Assembly (NCBI RefSeq): GCF_002954705.1
Contig: NZ_MSCO01000002.1
Coordinates: 236,496 to 300,495, forward strand
Reading direction: 5' to 3'
Length of the DNA stretch: 64,000 nt
Origin: Aliivibrio sifiae
Lineage (GTDB): Bacteria > Pseudomonadota > Gammaproteobacteria > Enterobacterales > Vibrionaceae
Part shown: piece after piece, positions 1 through 8,953 of the stretch
Numbering within the stretch: position 1 is the first letter of the stretch
Layout: every line of letters starts with the position of its first letter
Program-made: the position numbers and the translations under genes
The notes under the pieces: generated by a model
What the model was told of the DNA's origin: nothing
Databases searched by the model: none
The model's input: only the letters and a program-made list of their open reading frames with translations

Positions 1-333
1 CATCAACAAGATGCATGGATACAACAACATGTTCCAAGTCTTTTAATTTGGTCCTTAAATACTCAAGATAATTTATGGGCGTCTTATTCTACTGGTAAAG
101 AGATGCTAGGAAGTGGTATTTCGGCGATGCCAAGCATGCATGTCTCGATGTCAGTGCTTATGGCACTAGGTGTCAGTTCATTGAATAAAAAACTAGGGTT
201 TGCTTTTTGGGGTTTCACCTTAATTATTTATATTGGTTCATTTTTACTCGGTTGGCATTATGCAGTAGATGGCTTGGTGAGCGCTCCGATTACCGTATTT
301 ATTTGGTATTTTTGTCGCTCTAAATACGTTTAA
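1..333 (+). CDS. PAP2-superfamily phosphatase, C-terminal part (5' end outside window)
   Basis: The reading frame is open from the first base, so only the last 110 residues are visible. They contain two PAP2 signatures: a SAMPSMH segment (about residues 39-45 of the visible part) carrying the catalytic His, and a GWHYAVDG segment with the second His and Asp. Hydrophobic stretches between and after them are consistent with a membrane-embedded lipid or polyprenyl phosphatase acting at the periplasmic face. The inositolphosphotransferase-like PAP2_3 group is the closest remembered match, but the substrate cannot be told. It converges on the two-component locus. Confidence 0.8.
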   Translation, partial: HQQDAWIQQHVPSLLIWSLNTQDNLWASYSTGKEMLGSGISAMPSMHVSMSVLMALGVSSLNKKLGFAFWGFTLIIYIGSFLLGWHYAVDGLVSAPITVFIWYFCRSKYV

Positions 334-370
334 GATAGGAAGAGAGTAGGGTAAATTCTCTCTTTCTATC
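334..370. terminator. Bidirectional hairpin between PAP2 gene and kinase
   Basis: Arms GATAGGAAGAGAG and CTCTCTTTCTATC pair imperfectly around a short loop exactly between two convergent genes. No long T tract follows, so termination is inferred from the position. Confidence 0.5.
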
Positions 371-376
371 AACTGA

Positions 377-1330
377 TTATGATTTAAATAAATGAGATAT
401 TATAAGATCTAGACTTTCATTATCGATAGGTTTGGTTAAATAACCATCGCAATATTTTTTGATTTCAGTTTCTTCATCGAGCATTCCTTGGGCCGTAATT
501 GCGATTACAGGGATATGCTTGGTTTTTTCTAAATCTTTTATTATTCTAGATAATTCAATCCCATCCATTACTGGCATTTTTATATCAGTAAAAATGACAT
601 CAGGAAGCCGTTTTTCATTCAATTTATCGAGAATGTCTTTACCATTACTGCCCTCTATAATGTTAAAATCATAAGGTTCTAATTTTTTCTTTAACACCTC
701 ACGGTTGAATGCAATATCATCAACAATAGCAATGTATTTTTTTGATTTTAACTCGTGAATCTCTCTTCTCATGTGGTGATACTTATTTACTATTTTACTT
801 TTTATAACTTCTATATCTTTTAAGGTAATATAAATTGAAGTTCCAGTACCAACTTCACTTTCGATCGATATATTTCCGTTCATATCCTCGATTATTTTTT
901 TTGTAATAAATAAGCCTAATCCTGTTCCTTGATCTTTATCTTTATCATATATTTGTTCAAAAGGATTAAAAATTCGTTCGATGTCTTTTTTTTCGATCCC
1001 TCTACCGTTGTCTGTAAACTCTAGCATTAAATCAGTCGATAGATTAGTGGAATTAAGATATTTTACTTTTATATTTATGTTTCCACCATTATCGGTAAAC
1101 TTTATAGCATTACTTAAAATATTCATTACTATTTTATTTAGATTTTTCTTATCTATATTTAAATGGCTGAATTTGTTTTCTTTATAATCAATATTTATAT
1201 TCTTTGAGTTAGATTGAAAACTTATTATATCAATGATATTAGTTATTATATTATCTATAGAGTTTGGTTCATTATTGGTTATTGTTTTATTCGCTTCAAT
1301 TTTACTTAGATCTAAAATATCATTTACCAT
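377..1330 (-). CDS. Hybrid histidine kinase, catalytic and receiver half (frameshifted from the sensor half)
   Basis: This frame is open back to the A8 tract at 1546-1553; the first ATG at 1330 lies inside the dimerisation domain, so it is not a credible native start. Just upstream in the same frame is a HisKA H-box (FIANISHELRTPLNAILG, near 1420-1475). Within the 317 residues counted from 1330 are an N box (about 66-78), G1 DNGRGIE (107-113), G2 GTGLGL (135-140), then a receiver domain (about 199-315) with acidic pair near 204, phospho-acceptor D249 in FTDIKMP and K300. It would phosphorylate itself and pass phosphate to its own receiver. No HPt or DNA-binding output domain is visible. Together with 1543-2586 it makes one protein of about 736 residues; as sequenced it needs a -1 shift to be made. 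Confidence 0.85.
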   Translation of the reverse strand: MVNDILDLSKIEANKTITNNEPNSIDNIITNIIDIISFQSNSKNINIDYKENKFSHLNIDKKNLNKIVMNILSNAIKFTDNGGNINIKVKYLNSTNLSTDLMLEFTDNGRGIEKKDIERIFNPFEQIYDKDKDQGTGLGLFITKKIIEDMNGNISIESEVGTGTSIYITLKDIEVIKSKIVNKYHHMRREIHELKSKKYIAIVDDIAFNREVLKKKLEPYDFNIIEGSNGKDILDKLNEKRLPDVIFTDIKMPVMDGIELSRIIKDLEKTKHIPVIAITAQGMLDEETEIKKYCDGYLTKPIDNESLDLIISHLFKS

Positions 1331-1542
1331 CTCTAATAAACCTTCTCCTGCTTTATATAATGTATTTAATGTTTTCTTTTTTTCTTCATCATCTTCTTTC
1401 TCAATAAGATATAAACTAAGACCTAAAATAGCATTAAGCGGAGTTCTAAGTTCATGAGATATATTTGCTATGAATTTTGATTTTTTTATGTTTGCTGACT
1501 CTGCTAGTTCTTTTGATTTTTTTAATCGATTAGTTCTATCAT

Positions 1543-2586
1543 CTATTTTTTTTCTAAATCATAAACTAAAGTAGAGATATGTTGAGCCATTAAAGATACA
1601 TTTCTTGCGAGTGTTCCAAGTTCATCTTTTCTATATAATAGAGGGTTATTATATTCATAGTTACCATTTTGTATTTCTCTTATCCATTGACTAAATAAAA
1701 TTAATGGGCCTTTAATATAATTAGTAATTAGTGTTGATATAAATAGAGTAAATATTGTTAGCATTATAATAGAGCTTATTATTTTTTTTATAAATTCATT
1801 GGAGTTACTATGAATCTTATTTGTTATTTCTTCGCTATAACTTTTTGCTGTTTTTTTCTTAATTAACACAGCTACATTCCATGGATAATTATTTATAGGT
1901 TGCGTTGCAACAATATACAGTTCTTTCCCTAATCGGATCTCTGAATCCCAAGCCTTTTTAGTCGAGATGTTTCTCATTGTGATCATTTCATTAAATGTTA
2001 ATTCTTCTATTTTTGTTATATCACTTAATTTTTCTTTATACTCTGATAGATACTGTTGTGCTTTTTTATTTTTAGTTACGACATTCATATCTTGATCAAT
2101 AATTAATGAAATGAAGTCATTTCTAGTTTGGCTCTCTGAAATTGAATAGACAAGCCTTGTGATGTTTGTTTTAAAAGTGAGGTAAGAGCCATTACTTACT
2201 TTATATTGTTTAATAGTAAATTTATCATTTTTATTATTAAATATTATTTTATCATTCATTAAATATGTTGATGTAGAGTAATTTCTAAGTTCTTCATTTG
2301 ATTTATTTAATACATATTCGATATTACGACTGTTTTTTTTTAGCATTGTGGCGTATTTTTTTGAGATGCGCTCTATTTCTTTTAATTTTACATTTAAATG
2401 GTTACTCATATCGTTTGCGTAGTGCGACACATTTCTGTGTATATACTTGTTTTCAACGTTTGTTGTGACTGATGTGATTTCTTTTTCATTGATTGCAATT
2501 ATTTGATAGGTGGCGACAGATATGAGAATTGAATAGATCGTAATTGTACCGGTAAGAGCTACAAAGAATTTATTTTTTAAAAGCAT
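1543..2586 (-). CDS. Hybrid histidine kinase, membrane sensor half with HAMP domain
   Basis: 347 residues: membrane helix about 7-31, an extracytoplasmic sensor region about 32-265 (Cache-like by layout, not by recognised motif), second helix about 267-290, and a HAMP-like segment about 290-345 including a KDELGTLARN stretch. The frame stops at TAG directly after a run of eight A residues; a -1 shift continues into the HisKA domain without loss. It is the second gene after the receiver-like protein at 2737-3000, in the same direction. Alone it would be a sensor without a kinase. The lesion could be a natural mutation, phase-variable slippage, programmed frameshifting or a base-calling error. 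Confidence 0.8.
   Translation of the reverse strand: MLLKNKFFVALTGTITIYSILISVATYQIIAINEKEITSVTTNVENKYIHRNVSHYANDMSNHLNVKLKEIERISKKYATMLKKNSRNIEYVLNKSNEELRNYSTSTYLMNDKIIFNNKNDKFTIKQYKVSNGSYLTFKTNITRLVYSISESQTRNDFISLIIDQDMNVVTKNKKAQQYLSEYKEKLSDITKIEELTFNEMITMRNISTKKAWDSEIRLGKELYIVATQPINNYPWNVAVLIKKKTAKSYSEEITNKIHSNSNEFIKKIISSIIMLTIFTLFISTLITNYIKGPLILFSQWIREIQNGNYEYNNPLLYRKDELGTLARNVSLMAQHISTLVYDLEKK
1546..1552 (-). other. Candidate slippery heptamer A AAA AAA before a TAG stop
   Basis: On the minus strand the zero-frame codons are GAA AAA AAA TAG. The last A of GAA plus two AAA codons form the X XXY YYZ heptamer of -1 frameshifting, and slipping back one base reads ATA GAT GAT into the kinase frame. 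I see no obvious downstream stem-loop or upstream Shine-Dalgarno stimulator. Confidence 0.4.
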
Positions 2587-2736
2587 TAATTGGCCTTTAT
2601 TTATTATTATGTATGATAAAGAGTAATCTTCTTTTTAACTGTATTTTTTAGCATTTTTACTGGAATAGATTCTCTAAAATTGTTTTATTCGAGGTATTAT
2701 ATTGCTTTATTTCTCTTAATTTTTCAAATGATCCCA

Positions 2737-3000
2737 TTAGGATGAAATTTTTTGTTCTGAGAAGGGGTAGTATGAATTGTTATTTAAAAATTGCATCTTA
2801 TCTTTTATAGAGTATTTTTCGCTATCAAGATCATAAACAACAAGGTCTGGAAGGGGGAGGTCATGCGTGTCTCTCGTGGTTAAGCTGTGAAACTTAGCCA
2901 CATTCATTGTTTTTGTTTCATGTACATCATTGAGTTCACGCAGTACTTTATTTGCTACTTCTTTGATTAGAAAATAATTACTTACTATTAATATATTCAC
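2737..3000 (-). CDS. Small receiver-like protein, probably frameshifted near its C-terminus
   Basis: The 87-residue frame starts with a beta-strand-like MNILIVSNY and has DLVVYDLDS at about 52-60, in the place of the receiver phospho-acceptor strand. It lacks the acidic pair and the conserved Lys, so it is a divergent or pseudo-receiver. After EQK (near 2745-2755, at an A6 run) the -1 frame continues with FILMGSFEKLREIKQY and ends at 2657, giving about 114 residues, the normal receiver length. The stop at 2737 therefore probably reflects a one-base A deletion. It lies upstream of, and co-directional with, the hybrid kinase, which suggests a shared pathway. The family was not recognised with certainty. 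Confidence 0.5.
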   Translation of the reverse strand: MNILIVSNYFLIKEVANKVLRELNDVHETKTMNVAKFHSLTTRDTHDLPLPDLVVYDLDSEKYSIKDKMQFLNNNSYYPFSEQKISS

Positions 3001-3148
3001 GATTTGCTCAGTATGTATTGAATGTCAACGGACGATAGTAGTGATTATTGACTTTTGTATTGATAGCATTTTCTTAGATTGTTTATTTTTATGTGCCTAT
3101 TGAGGAATAGAATGCTATGCGTGGAATGTTAAGGCATGAAAGGTAATG

Positions 3149-3171
3149 AGCAGTACTAGTATTGTACTGCT
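3149..3171. terminator. Hairpin downstream of FadL-type gene
   Basis: AGCAGTAC, 7-base loop, GTACTGCT, 19 bases past the porin stop codon on the minus strand. There is no T tract, so it may stabilise the mRNA end or weakly terminate. Confidence 0.4.
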
Positions 3172-3189
3172 TAAATTAAAGGGGTTGCC

Positions 3190-4344
3190 TTAGAAGGTAA
3201 AGTTTACACCGACAAAGTGAATGCGGCCGTCGAAAGTACCATTTACTTTGACGTTAGGGCGGTTCATATCTACAGACCCAAGGTCTGCGTATTCGTAAAA
3301 CATGTCCATCGTGATGTCATCCCATGAGGTAGATGCCCCCACTGAGTATCGGTATTGCTCGCCAACGGGTAAATCAACCCATTGGAGAGAAGGATCATCT
3401 TGCGGTGACGTTTCATGCGAGAAACCAGCTTTTAAGCGCCAATCAGAATTTAAGCGATAATCTGTACCTATTGCAAATTTCCATACATCATCCCAATCTC
3501 GTTGGATTTCCACACTTGGTAAATTTGAATTTACACTTAAAACGGTAGAATCCCAGTGACTCCAACGATGGAATTGTATGCTCGTAAGTAGGTTTAGATC
3601 TTTATTTAATGCATAGCTTGAGCTTATATCAATAATGTCAGGCATAATCATTTCACTAGACAGCTGTTGATCTATTCTAGCCAAGTCATTTTTAAATTCA
3701 TGTTCTAGCTTTGAGCGGTAACTAAGACCAACAGACAGTTTTTCTGATGCTTGGTACATAGCGCCAAGATTATAGCCATATGCCCAATCAGAGTCTTGCT
3801 CTGCAGTGATTCCACCGCCCATCGATTGTTCGAAAGAAGCCCAACTTAATTGTAAACCAGCTCCAAGTGATAATTGGTCGTTAACTTTGTAGCTTAGTGT
3901 AGGGTTAATTTGCATGGCGGTTAAGCTGATGTCCTCTAATAAGTGGCTTCCTGCCCACTCACTGCCATAATCAAGGCTTGAACCTCCAATTGCCCCAAGA
4001 GCTAAACCAACATGTAATTTGTCCGTAATTTGCTGAACATGAAACGCACCAGCAGAAGGTAAAATAGAATGTGCTTTTCCATCTGCTGAACCATTTTGAT
4101 CATTGAACTTCATTTCTAAATCAAAAGCCATGGTATTGATTGTTGTTTTGTTCTCCCCCATGTAAGACATCGTTGCAGGGTTTACCCACATTGCCGCTGC
4201 TGATTCAGTGTAAACAGCATCACCAGCGCCAGTTGTACCTGCATTGGCCACAACGGCTTCTTGAAGAAATAGTCCGCTAGAAAAGGCATTAAAACTAAGA
4301 AGGATAGCAGAGGCAGTTAAAGAGTAGTTAAAAATAGATTTCAT
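3190..4344 (-). CDS. FadL-family outer-membrane transporter
   Basis: An outer-membrane beta-barrel of the FadL/TodX group that lets long-chain fatty acids or other hydrophobic compounds cross the outer membrane. I start it at the ATG at 4344, giving 384 residues, because it opens a good signal peptide (MKSIFNYSLTASAILLSFNA) and has a purine-rich AGAG just upstream; the open frame extends 50 residues further without such features. The mature N-terminus has the family pattern (GLFLQEAVVANAGTTGAG, then WVNPATM), and the protein ends in an aromatic residue (NFTF) as expected for barrel insertion. It is transcribed alone. FadL-type proteins are often multi-copy in vibrios, so the substrate is not assignable. 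Confidence 0.9.
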   Translation of the reverse strand: MKSIFNYSLTASAILLSFNAFSSGLFLQEAVVANAGTTGAGDAVYTESAAAMWVNPATMSYMGENKTTINTMAFDLEMKFNDQNGSADGKAHSILPSAGAFHVQQITDKLHVGLALGAIGGSSLDYGSEWAGSHLLEDISLTAMQINPTLSYKVNDQLSLGAGLQLSWASFEQSMGGGITAEQDSDWAYGYNLGAMYQASEKLSVGLSYRSKLEHEFKNDLARIDQQLSSEMIMPDIIDISSSYALNKDLNLLTSIQFHRWSHWDSTVLSVNSNLPSVEIQRDWDDVWKFAIGTDYRLNSDWRLKAGFSHETSPQDDPSLQWVDLPVGEQYRYSVGASTSWDDITMDMFYEYADLGSVDMNRPNVKVNGTFDGRIHFVGVNFTF

Positions 4345-4589
4345 GAAAGTGCTCTTATATCGATTGAAAATAGTATGAGAAAACCCCATCCTTAAATAAA
4401 TATGGAACCTTTCCATATTTATCTTTTTTAATGATAAAGAAAAACACATAATCTTTAGGAATAATAAATATTCCAAATGGTTATAATGGTTCATTTAGAA
4501 GTGGTATGTAATATATGTATTACTCTTAATGTATATAATTAATGTCTCGTCATCTTAGGTGGTAAGATATTGTCGATTAGTTTTTCGAA

Positions 4590-4832
4590 TCAATTAAATT
4601 TGGCCGAGTTCATGTATTGGCTGTTATAGGCTAATGTTATTTTTATTTCATGTCGTTTTAAATCACCCTCTACTTTGATTAGCGCGTATTTTTCTGGCTC
4701 TAAATTGTCCATTAAGCCTTGTGGTGTAATGAATAACATATCCGAGCTTTTTATAGTTTTTAGAATAGGGTTGACGTGCTGGCAACGAAGCATTGGTTTT
4801 TTATGTATGTACTGATTAACTAAGTGATCTTT
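4590..4832 (-). pseudogene. Remnant of a LysR-type regulator (C-terminal end only)
   Basis: About 81 residues, open from a stop at 4833-4835 to 4590. The pattern VNPILKTIKSSDMLFITPQGLM resembles the distal effector-binding lobe of LysR regulators of the NodD/NahR type. No helix-turn-helix or N-terminal lobe is present; the room upstream is taken by the lipocalin gene and its promoter. I read it as a decaying gene end rather than a working small protein. The assignment rests on pattern memory. Confidence 0.45.
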
Positions 4833-4882
4833 TTACGCTAATCTGCCGTAATACTAAAAATATAAAGTTAAGGGGACTAACG

Positions 4883-5410
4883 ATGATAAAACGTATAACA
4901 AAAATAGGTTTCATAGGAACAGTATTATTAATGCTAAGCGGCTGCTTAGGGATGCCAAAGGGCGTTGAACCCGTATCAGGGTTTGAGTTAAATCGCTATT
5001 TAGGAAAATGGTATGAAGTGGCGCGATTAAATCATTCTTTTGAAGAAGGGTTGAGTAAAGTCAGCGCCGAGTACAGCGTTAATGAAGACGGAAGTGTTAA
5101 AGTCATTAACCGAGGCTATTCAAAAGAAGACCAAGAGTGGAATGAAGCAGAAGGGAAAGCTAAATTCATTGGTGCAGAAGATCAAGGTTATCTTAAAGTA
5201 TCGTTTTTTGGCCCTTTCTACGGTTCATATGTGGTGTTTGAATTAGATAAAGAAAATTACCAATATGCGTTTGTATCAGGCCCTGATCTTGATTATTTAT
5301 GGCTACTCTCTCGAACAAAAGAAGTTGACCAAGAAGTGATTGAGCGTTTTGTATCAACGGCTCAATCATTCGGTTTTAAAACAAATGAACTTATCTTTGT
5401 TGAGCAATAA
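4883..5410 (+). CDS. blc: Outer-membrane lipocalin lipoprotein Blc
   Basis: 175 residues with a lipoprotein signal peptide ending in the lipobox LSGC (Cys21), followed by a bacterial lipocalin core. The first conserved lipocalin motif is clear (GKWYEVARLNHSFEEGL, about 41-57), then NRGY and KVSFFGPFYGSYVVFELD barrel strands. Length and order match Blc (about 177 residues), an outer-membrane lipocalin that binds lysophospholipids or fatty acids. AGGGG lies 9-10 bases before the ATG. It stands alone between the LysR remnant and the convergent HMG-CoA reductase gene. Confidence 0.93.
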   Translation: MIKRITKIGFIGTVLLMLSGCLGMPKGVEPVSGFELNRYLGKWYEVARLNHSFEEGLSKVSAEYSVNEDGSVKVINRGYSKEDQEWNEAEGKAKFIGAEDQGYLKVSFFGPFYGSYVVFELDKENYQYAFVSGPDLDYLWLLSRTKEVDQEVIERFVSTAQSFGFKTNELIFVEQ

Positions 5411-5435
5411 TTAATTGTCGCGTTAGTTAACTGAT

Positions 5436-5450
5436 ATTGGATAGTCCAAT
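5436..5450. terminator. Small hairpin between convergent blc and HMG-CoA reductase genes
   Basis: ATTGGA-tag-TCCAAT in the 47-base gap between the two stop codons. The stem is short and AT-rich and has no T tract, so a terminator role is only suggested by position. Confidence 0.3.
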
Positions 5451-5457
5451 CTATTAA

Positions 5458-6717
5458 TTAGCGCGCTAATTTATGATGCGCACGAGAGAAGTGCCCTGCG
5501 CAAAACGCACCGACAATCGATAACTCACCTGCCAAACATAGAGCAGCACACACTTCCGCTAACGCTTGCGATTTGCCTGCACCGTACAGTCCCATCAATT
5601 CTAAACAGGCTTTTTGGCTTGGTAATCCAGTTCCACCGCCAACCGTACCCAGCATTAAGTTTGGCAAGGTTACACTAGCGTACAAGTCGCCATTTTTATC
5701 CACTTCAATTCGTGTCATACCAATAGCAGATTCAGCCACACATGCAGCGTCTTGCCCGCAAGCGATATAAAGTGCCGCAAGGGCATTGGCATAATGCGCA
5801 TTAATACCGATAGTTCCACTGAGCGTTGCACCAACCGTACTCATTTGAGTAAATTGCATCATTTTTTCAGGAGTAGTGTGTAAGTATTTTTTCACTAACT
5901 CAGCGGGAATATGCGCTTCGGCAGTGACTTTTTTGCCGCGAACACTGCGTAGAGTTTGGCTGCTTGCTTTTTTGTCCCCTGATAAATTGCCATCTAAATA
6001 GGCATTTTCTGGAGTAATTGGAGAGTTCTCCATGATATAGCTAAACACGGCATTGGTGGCAATGGTTACCATGTTCTGGCCAGAAGCATCACCGGTTAAA
6101 AATTCAAAAACTAAGTAAACGTGATTGCCTTCAATACTGATATTAATGTCGCTGAGTTTCCCATGTGATGTGGTGGATTCTGCCAGTTGCTTGAACGTGT
6201 CGTATTGAGTAACAGCCCATGCAACAAACTGTCCGGCTTCAGCTAAACCATAGAACGCAAACGCAGGCGTGCGAGTAACCCCTTCATTTAATAGCATGGC
6301 ACTTGCGCCCCCACTTGCCGTTAGCAGTTGTGCCCCTCGATTATAAGAGGCCACTAAAGCCGCTTCTGTAGTTGCAAGAGGTACTAAGTAATCATCATTG
6401 GCAAATAATCCATTCACACGTAATGGGCCAGCAAGACCTACTGGTAATTTCACCGTGCCAATAAAATGTTCGATATTCTTTTCGTACACATAGCTTTGGG
6501 CTTGAGTGTGCGGATCGAGTAATTCTGATTGTAGCTCGGGCTTTGCTAGTTTATCCCAACGGCGAGTAATGTTCTTTTCTGTTAGATAAGGGCTAGGAGT
6601 GATTTTATTGGTTGGTTTTTCAAAATGAGGATTGAGCGATTGCTCTAATTTATCTGCGGAGATATCGCCTCCTAAGATAGATACATAGTCACGGCGGTGC
6701 AGATTCAATTTTGGCAT
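5458..6717 (-). CDS. Hydroxymethylglutaryl-CoA reductase
   Basis: 419 residues. Reduces HMG-CoA to mevalonate with NAD(P)H. Family landmarks are present in order: EKNIEHFIGTVKLPVGLAGPL (about 79-99), LATTEAALVASYNRG with the catalytic Glu, SGDKKASS with the catalytic Lys, GDASGQNM with the catalytic Asp (it precedes the Lys in the chain), GTVGGGTGLPSQ near the nucleotide site, and a C-terminal AHHKLAR that supplies the catalytic His. No other mevalonate-pathway gene is in the window, and vibrios are generally thought to make isoprenoids by the MEP route, so its role here is open. It diverges from speA across a 310-base gap. Confidence 0.93.
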   Translation of the reverse strand: MPKLNLHRRDYVSILGGDISADKLEQSLNPHFEKPTNKITPSPYLTEKNITRRWDKLAKPELQSELLDPHTQAQSYVYEKNIEHFIGTVKLPVGLAGPLRVNGLFANDDYLVPLATTEAALVASYNRGAQLLTASGGASAMLLNEGVTRTPAFAFYGLAEAGQFVAWAVTQYDTFKQLAESTTSHGKLSDINISIEGNHVYLVFEFLTGDASGQNMVTIATNAVFSYIMENSPITPENAYLDGNLSGDKKASSQTLRSVRGKKVTAEAHIPAELVKKYLHTTPEKMMQFTQMSTVGATLSGTIGINAHYANALAALYIACGQDAACVAESAIGMTRIEVDKNGDLYASVTLPNLMLGTVGGGTGLPSQKACLELMGLYGAGKSQALAEVCAALCLAGELSIVGAFCAGHFSRAHHKLAR

Positions 6718-6929
6718 AAAACATATTAATTACAGCAAATGTTGAGAGGGATTTTACTGGGTAATGAGAGAGAAACAAGAGGCAGATATAAACGGTTACA
6801 GTTTGCTTCTATTTGTGACGCTGATTAGAGCGAAAATGAAGTGATAAAATCGCATAATAAAGATCACATTTATCGACAAGTTTTTTTGATTATCACGATA
6901 AATATTCATTATTGGACTACCTTTTAATT
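6718..6929. other. Divergent promoter region of HMG-CoA reductase and speA
   Basis: AT-rich spacer. A TTATCG...CGATAA inverted pair spans about 6870-6901. I could not single out a convincing -35/-10 pair or a known operator. Confidence 0.3.
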
Positions 6930-6980
6930 ATGTTAGTTAATGCCGTCAACACTTCGCTAGATTGCGATGTTTGTTGGGTT

Positions 6981-7031
6981 ATGCCTCGATATTCCAACGA
7001 GGTATTTTCTGTTGATGGCCCTATTGTGTGA
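6981..7031 (+). CDS. Candidate leader peptide overlapping the speA start
   Basis: A 16-codon frame, [16 protein letters not shown], whose TGA (7029-7031) overlaps the GTG start of speA (7028-7030) as GTGA, the usual sign of translational coupling. The same frame reaches an upstream ATG at 6930, giving 33 codons. A GGG lies shortly before the inner ATG, and speA has no good Shine-Dalgarno of its own. CCTCG...CGAGG at 6984-7002 can form a small hairpin inside it. Whether it is translated is unproven. Confidence 0.4.
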   Translation: MPRYSNEVFSVDGPIV

Positions 7032-8953
7032 GGTCTCTAGATTTGGAACATTCGGTTAATTTGGAACGCATCCGTGCTGAGTATAATGTAAAGCATTGGA
7101 GCCAAGGTTTTTACGGTATTGATGATAATGGTGAAGTGTATGTATCACCACGTAGTGAGGCAGATCATCAAGTCCCATTAAGTCATATTGTGAATCAGTT
7201 AGAGCAGCGAAATATTGGATTGCCTGCGTTGGTTCGTTTTCCTCAAATCGTACATCAGCGTGTGCATAGTATTTGTAATGCATTTAACCAAGCGATTGAC
7301 GAATATCAGTATGAAAACCACTATTTGTTAGTGTACCCAATTAAGGTAAACCAACAAAAAGAAGTGGTTGATGAGATCTTGGCAAGCCAAGCGCAATTAG
7401 AACAGAAACAACTTGGCTTAGAAGCGGGCAGTAAACCAGAGCTATTGGCTGTTTTAGCACTTGCTCAAAAAGCAAGCTCTGTGATTGTATGTAACGGTTA
7501 TAAAGACCGTGAATACGTACGTCTTGCGCTTATCGGTGAGAAGCTGGGTCACAGTGTTTTCATTGTATTAGAAAAATTATCAGAATTAGATTTGGTGTTA
7601 TCTGAAGCAAAAGCATTAGGAGTAACACCAAGGTTAGGCCTACGTATTCGTCTTGCATCGCAAGGGGCGGGTAAATGGCAAGCAAGTGGTGGCGAAAAAT
7701 CTAAATTTGGCTTATCTGCCTCTCAAGTACTAACAGTAATTGAGCGTTTAAAAGCAGAAGACCAATTGGATATTCTAGAGCTTGTGCATTTCCACCTTGG
7801 TTCACAAATGGCAAACATTCGTGATGTGCGTAATGGTGTAAGTGAAGCGGCTCGTTTTTATTGTGAATTACGTGATATTGGCGCAAAACTAAAATACTTA
7901 GATGTGGGCGGCGGCTTAGCTGTCGATTACGATGGTACGCGTAGTCAATCGTCTAACTCAATGAACTACGGTTTGGCTGAATACGCACGTAATATTGTAA
8001 TGACCATTGGTGATATCTGTCAGTTGTATTCACAACCAATGCCAGTGATTATTTCTGAATCGGGTCGTTCATTGACGGCGCATCACGCAGTCTTAATTAC
8101 TAACGTTATCGGTACAGAAAGTTATACACCAGAAGCAATAGAAGCGCCTCATGGTGATGCCCCTCTATTGTTACACAATATGTGGCGTAATCTAGAGCAA
8201 CTAGAGAATGGTAGCGATGACCGCGCGTTAATTGAGATTTATAACGATACACAGAGTGATATTTCAGAAGCGCATAATCAGTTTGCTACGGGGATGATTA
8301 ATCTCCAACACCGGGCGTGGGCTGAGCAAATGTCATTACGCATTAACTATGAACTTAGTGTGAAAATGTGTACGAAGAACCGCTACCACCGCCCAATTTT
8401 AGATGAGTTGAGTGAGCGTTTAGCTGACAAGTTCTTTGTTAACTTCTCACTATTCCAGTCATTGCCTGATGCATGGGGTATTGATCAAGTTTTCCCTGTA
8501 TTGCCATTAAGTGGATTAGCCAATGCGGACGAACACCGAGCGGTAGTACTGGATATTACGTGTGATTCCGACGGCACGATTGATCAATACGTTGATGGTC
8601 AAGGCATTGAAACTACGTTACCAGTACCAGCGTGGAACCCAGATGAACCTTATTTAATGGGCTTTTTCTTAGTGGGAGCATATCAAGAAATTTTGGGTGA
8701 TATGCATAACCTATTTGGTGATACCCACAGTGTGGTGGTTAATGTTGATGAACATGGTGCTGCAAATATTGACTACATTAATGAAGGCGATACCGTTGAA
8801 GATATGATGCGTTACGTGCATATTGATGTAGATTTGATCCGCCAAAACTACAAAGACATGGTCATGGCTAAAGTGTCAGCAGAAGAACAACAAAGTGTGC
8901 TTGAAGAGTTAGAGCAAGGCTTGATGGGTTACACTTATTTGGAAGATTTTTAA
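7028..8953 (+). CDS. speA: Biosynthetic arginine decarboxylase SpeA
   Basis: 641 residues, PLP-dependent fold-III decarboxylase making agmatine from arginine, the first step of the SpeA-SpeB route to putrescine. PLP-binding Lys is K106 in YPIKVNQ. Further landmarks are [40 protein letters not shown], the C-terminal DITCDSDG with the active-site Cys, and the closing GYTYLEDF typical of SpeA. GTG at 7028 is chosen because an in-frame TGA lies at 7013-7015 and the N-terminus matches vibrio SpeA proteins as I remember them. The stop overlaps the speB start by one base (TAATG), so the two are one operon. Confidence 0.95.
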   Translation: MRSLDLEHSVNLERIRAEYNVKHWSQGFYGIDDNGEVYVSPRSEADHQVPLSHIVNQLEQRNIGLPALVRFPQIVHQRVHSICNAFNQAIDEYQYENHYLLVYPIKVNQQKEVVDEILASQAQLEQKQLGLEAGSKPELLAVLALAQKASSVIVCNGYKDREYVRLALIGEKLGHSVFIVLEKLSELDLVLSEAKALGVTPRLGLRIRLASQGAGKWQASGGEKSKFGLSASQVLTVIERLKAEDQLDILELVHFHLGSQMANIRDVRNGVSEAARFYCELRDIGAKLKYLDVGGGLAVDYDGTRSQSSNSMNYGLAEYARNIVMTIGDICQLYSQPMPVIISESGRSLTAHHAVLITNVIGTESYTPEAIEAPHGDAPLLLHNMWRNLEQLENGSDDRALIEIYNDTQSDISEAHNQFATGMINLQHRAWAEQMSLRINYELSVKMCTKNRYHRPILDELSERLADKFFVNFSLFQSLPDAWGIDQVFPVLPLSGLANADEHRAVVLDITCDSDGTIDQYVDGQGIETTLPVPAWNPDEPYLMGFFLVGAYQEILGDMHNLFGDTHSVVVNVDEHGAANIDYINEGDTVEDMMRYVHIDVDLIRQNYKDMVMAKVSAEEQQSVLEELEQGLMGYTYLEDF

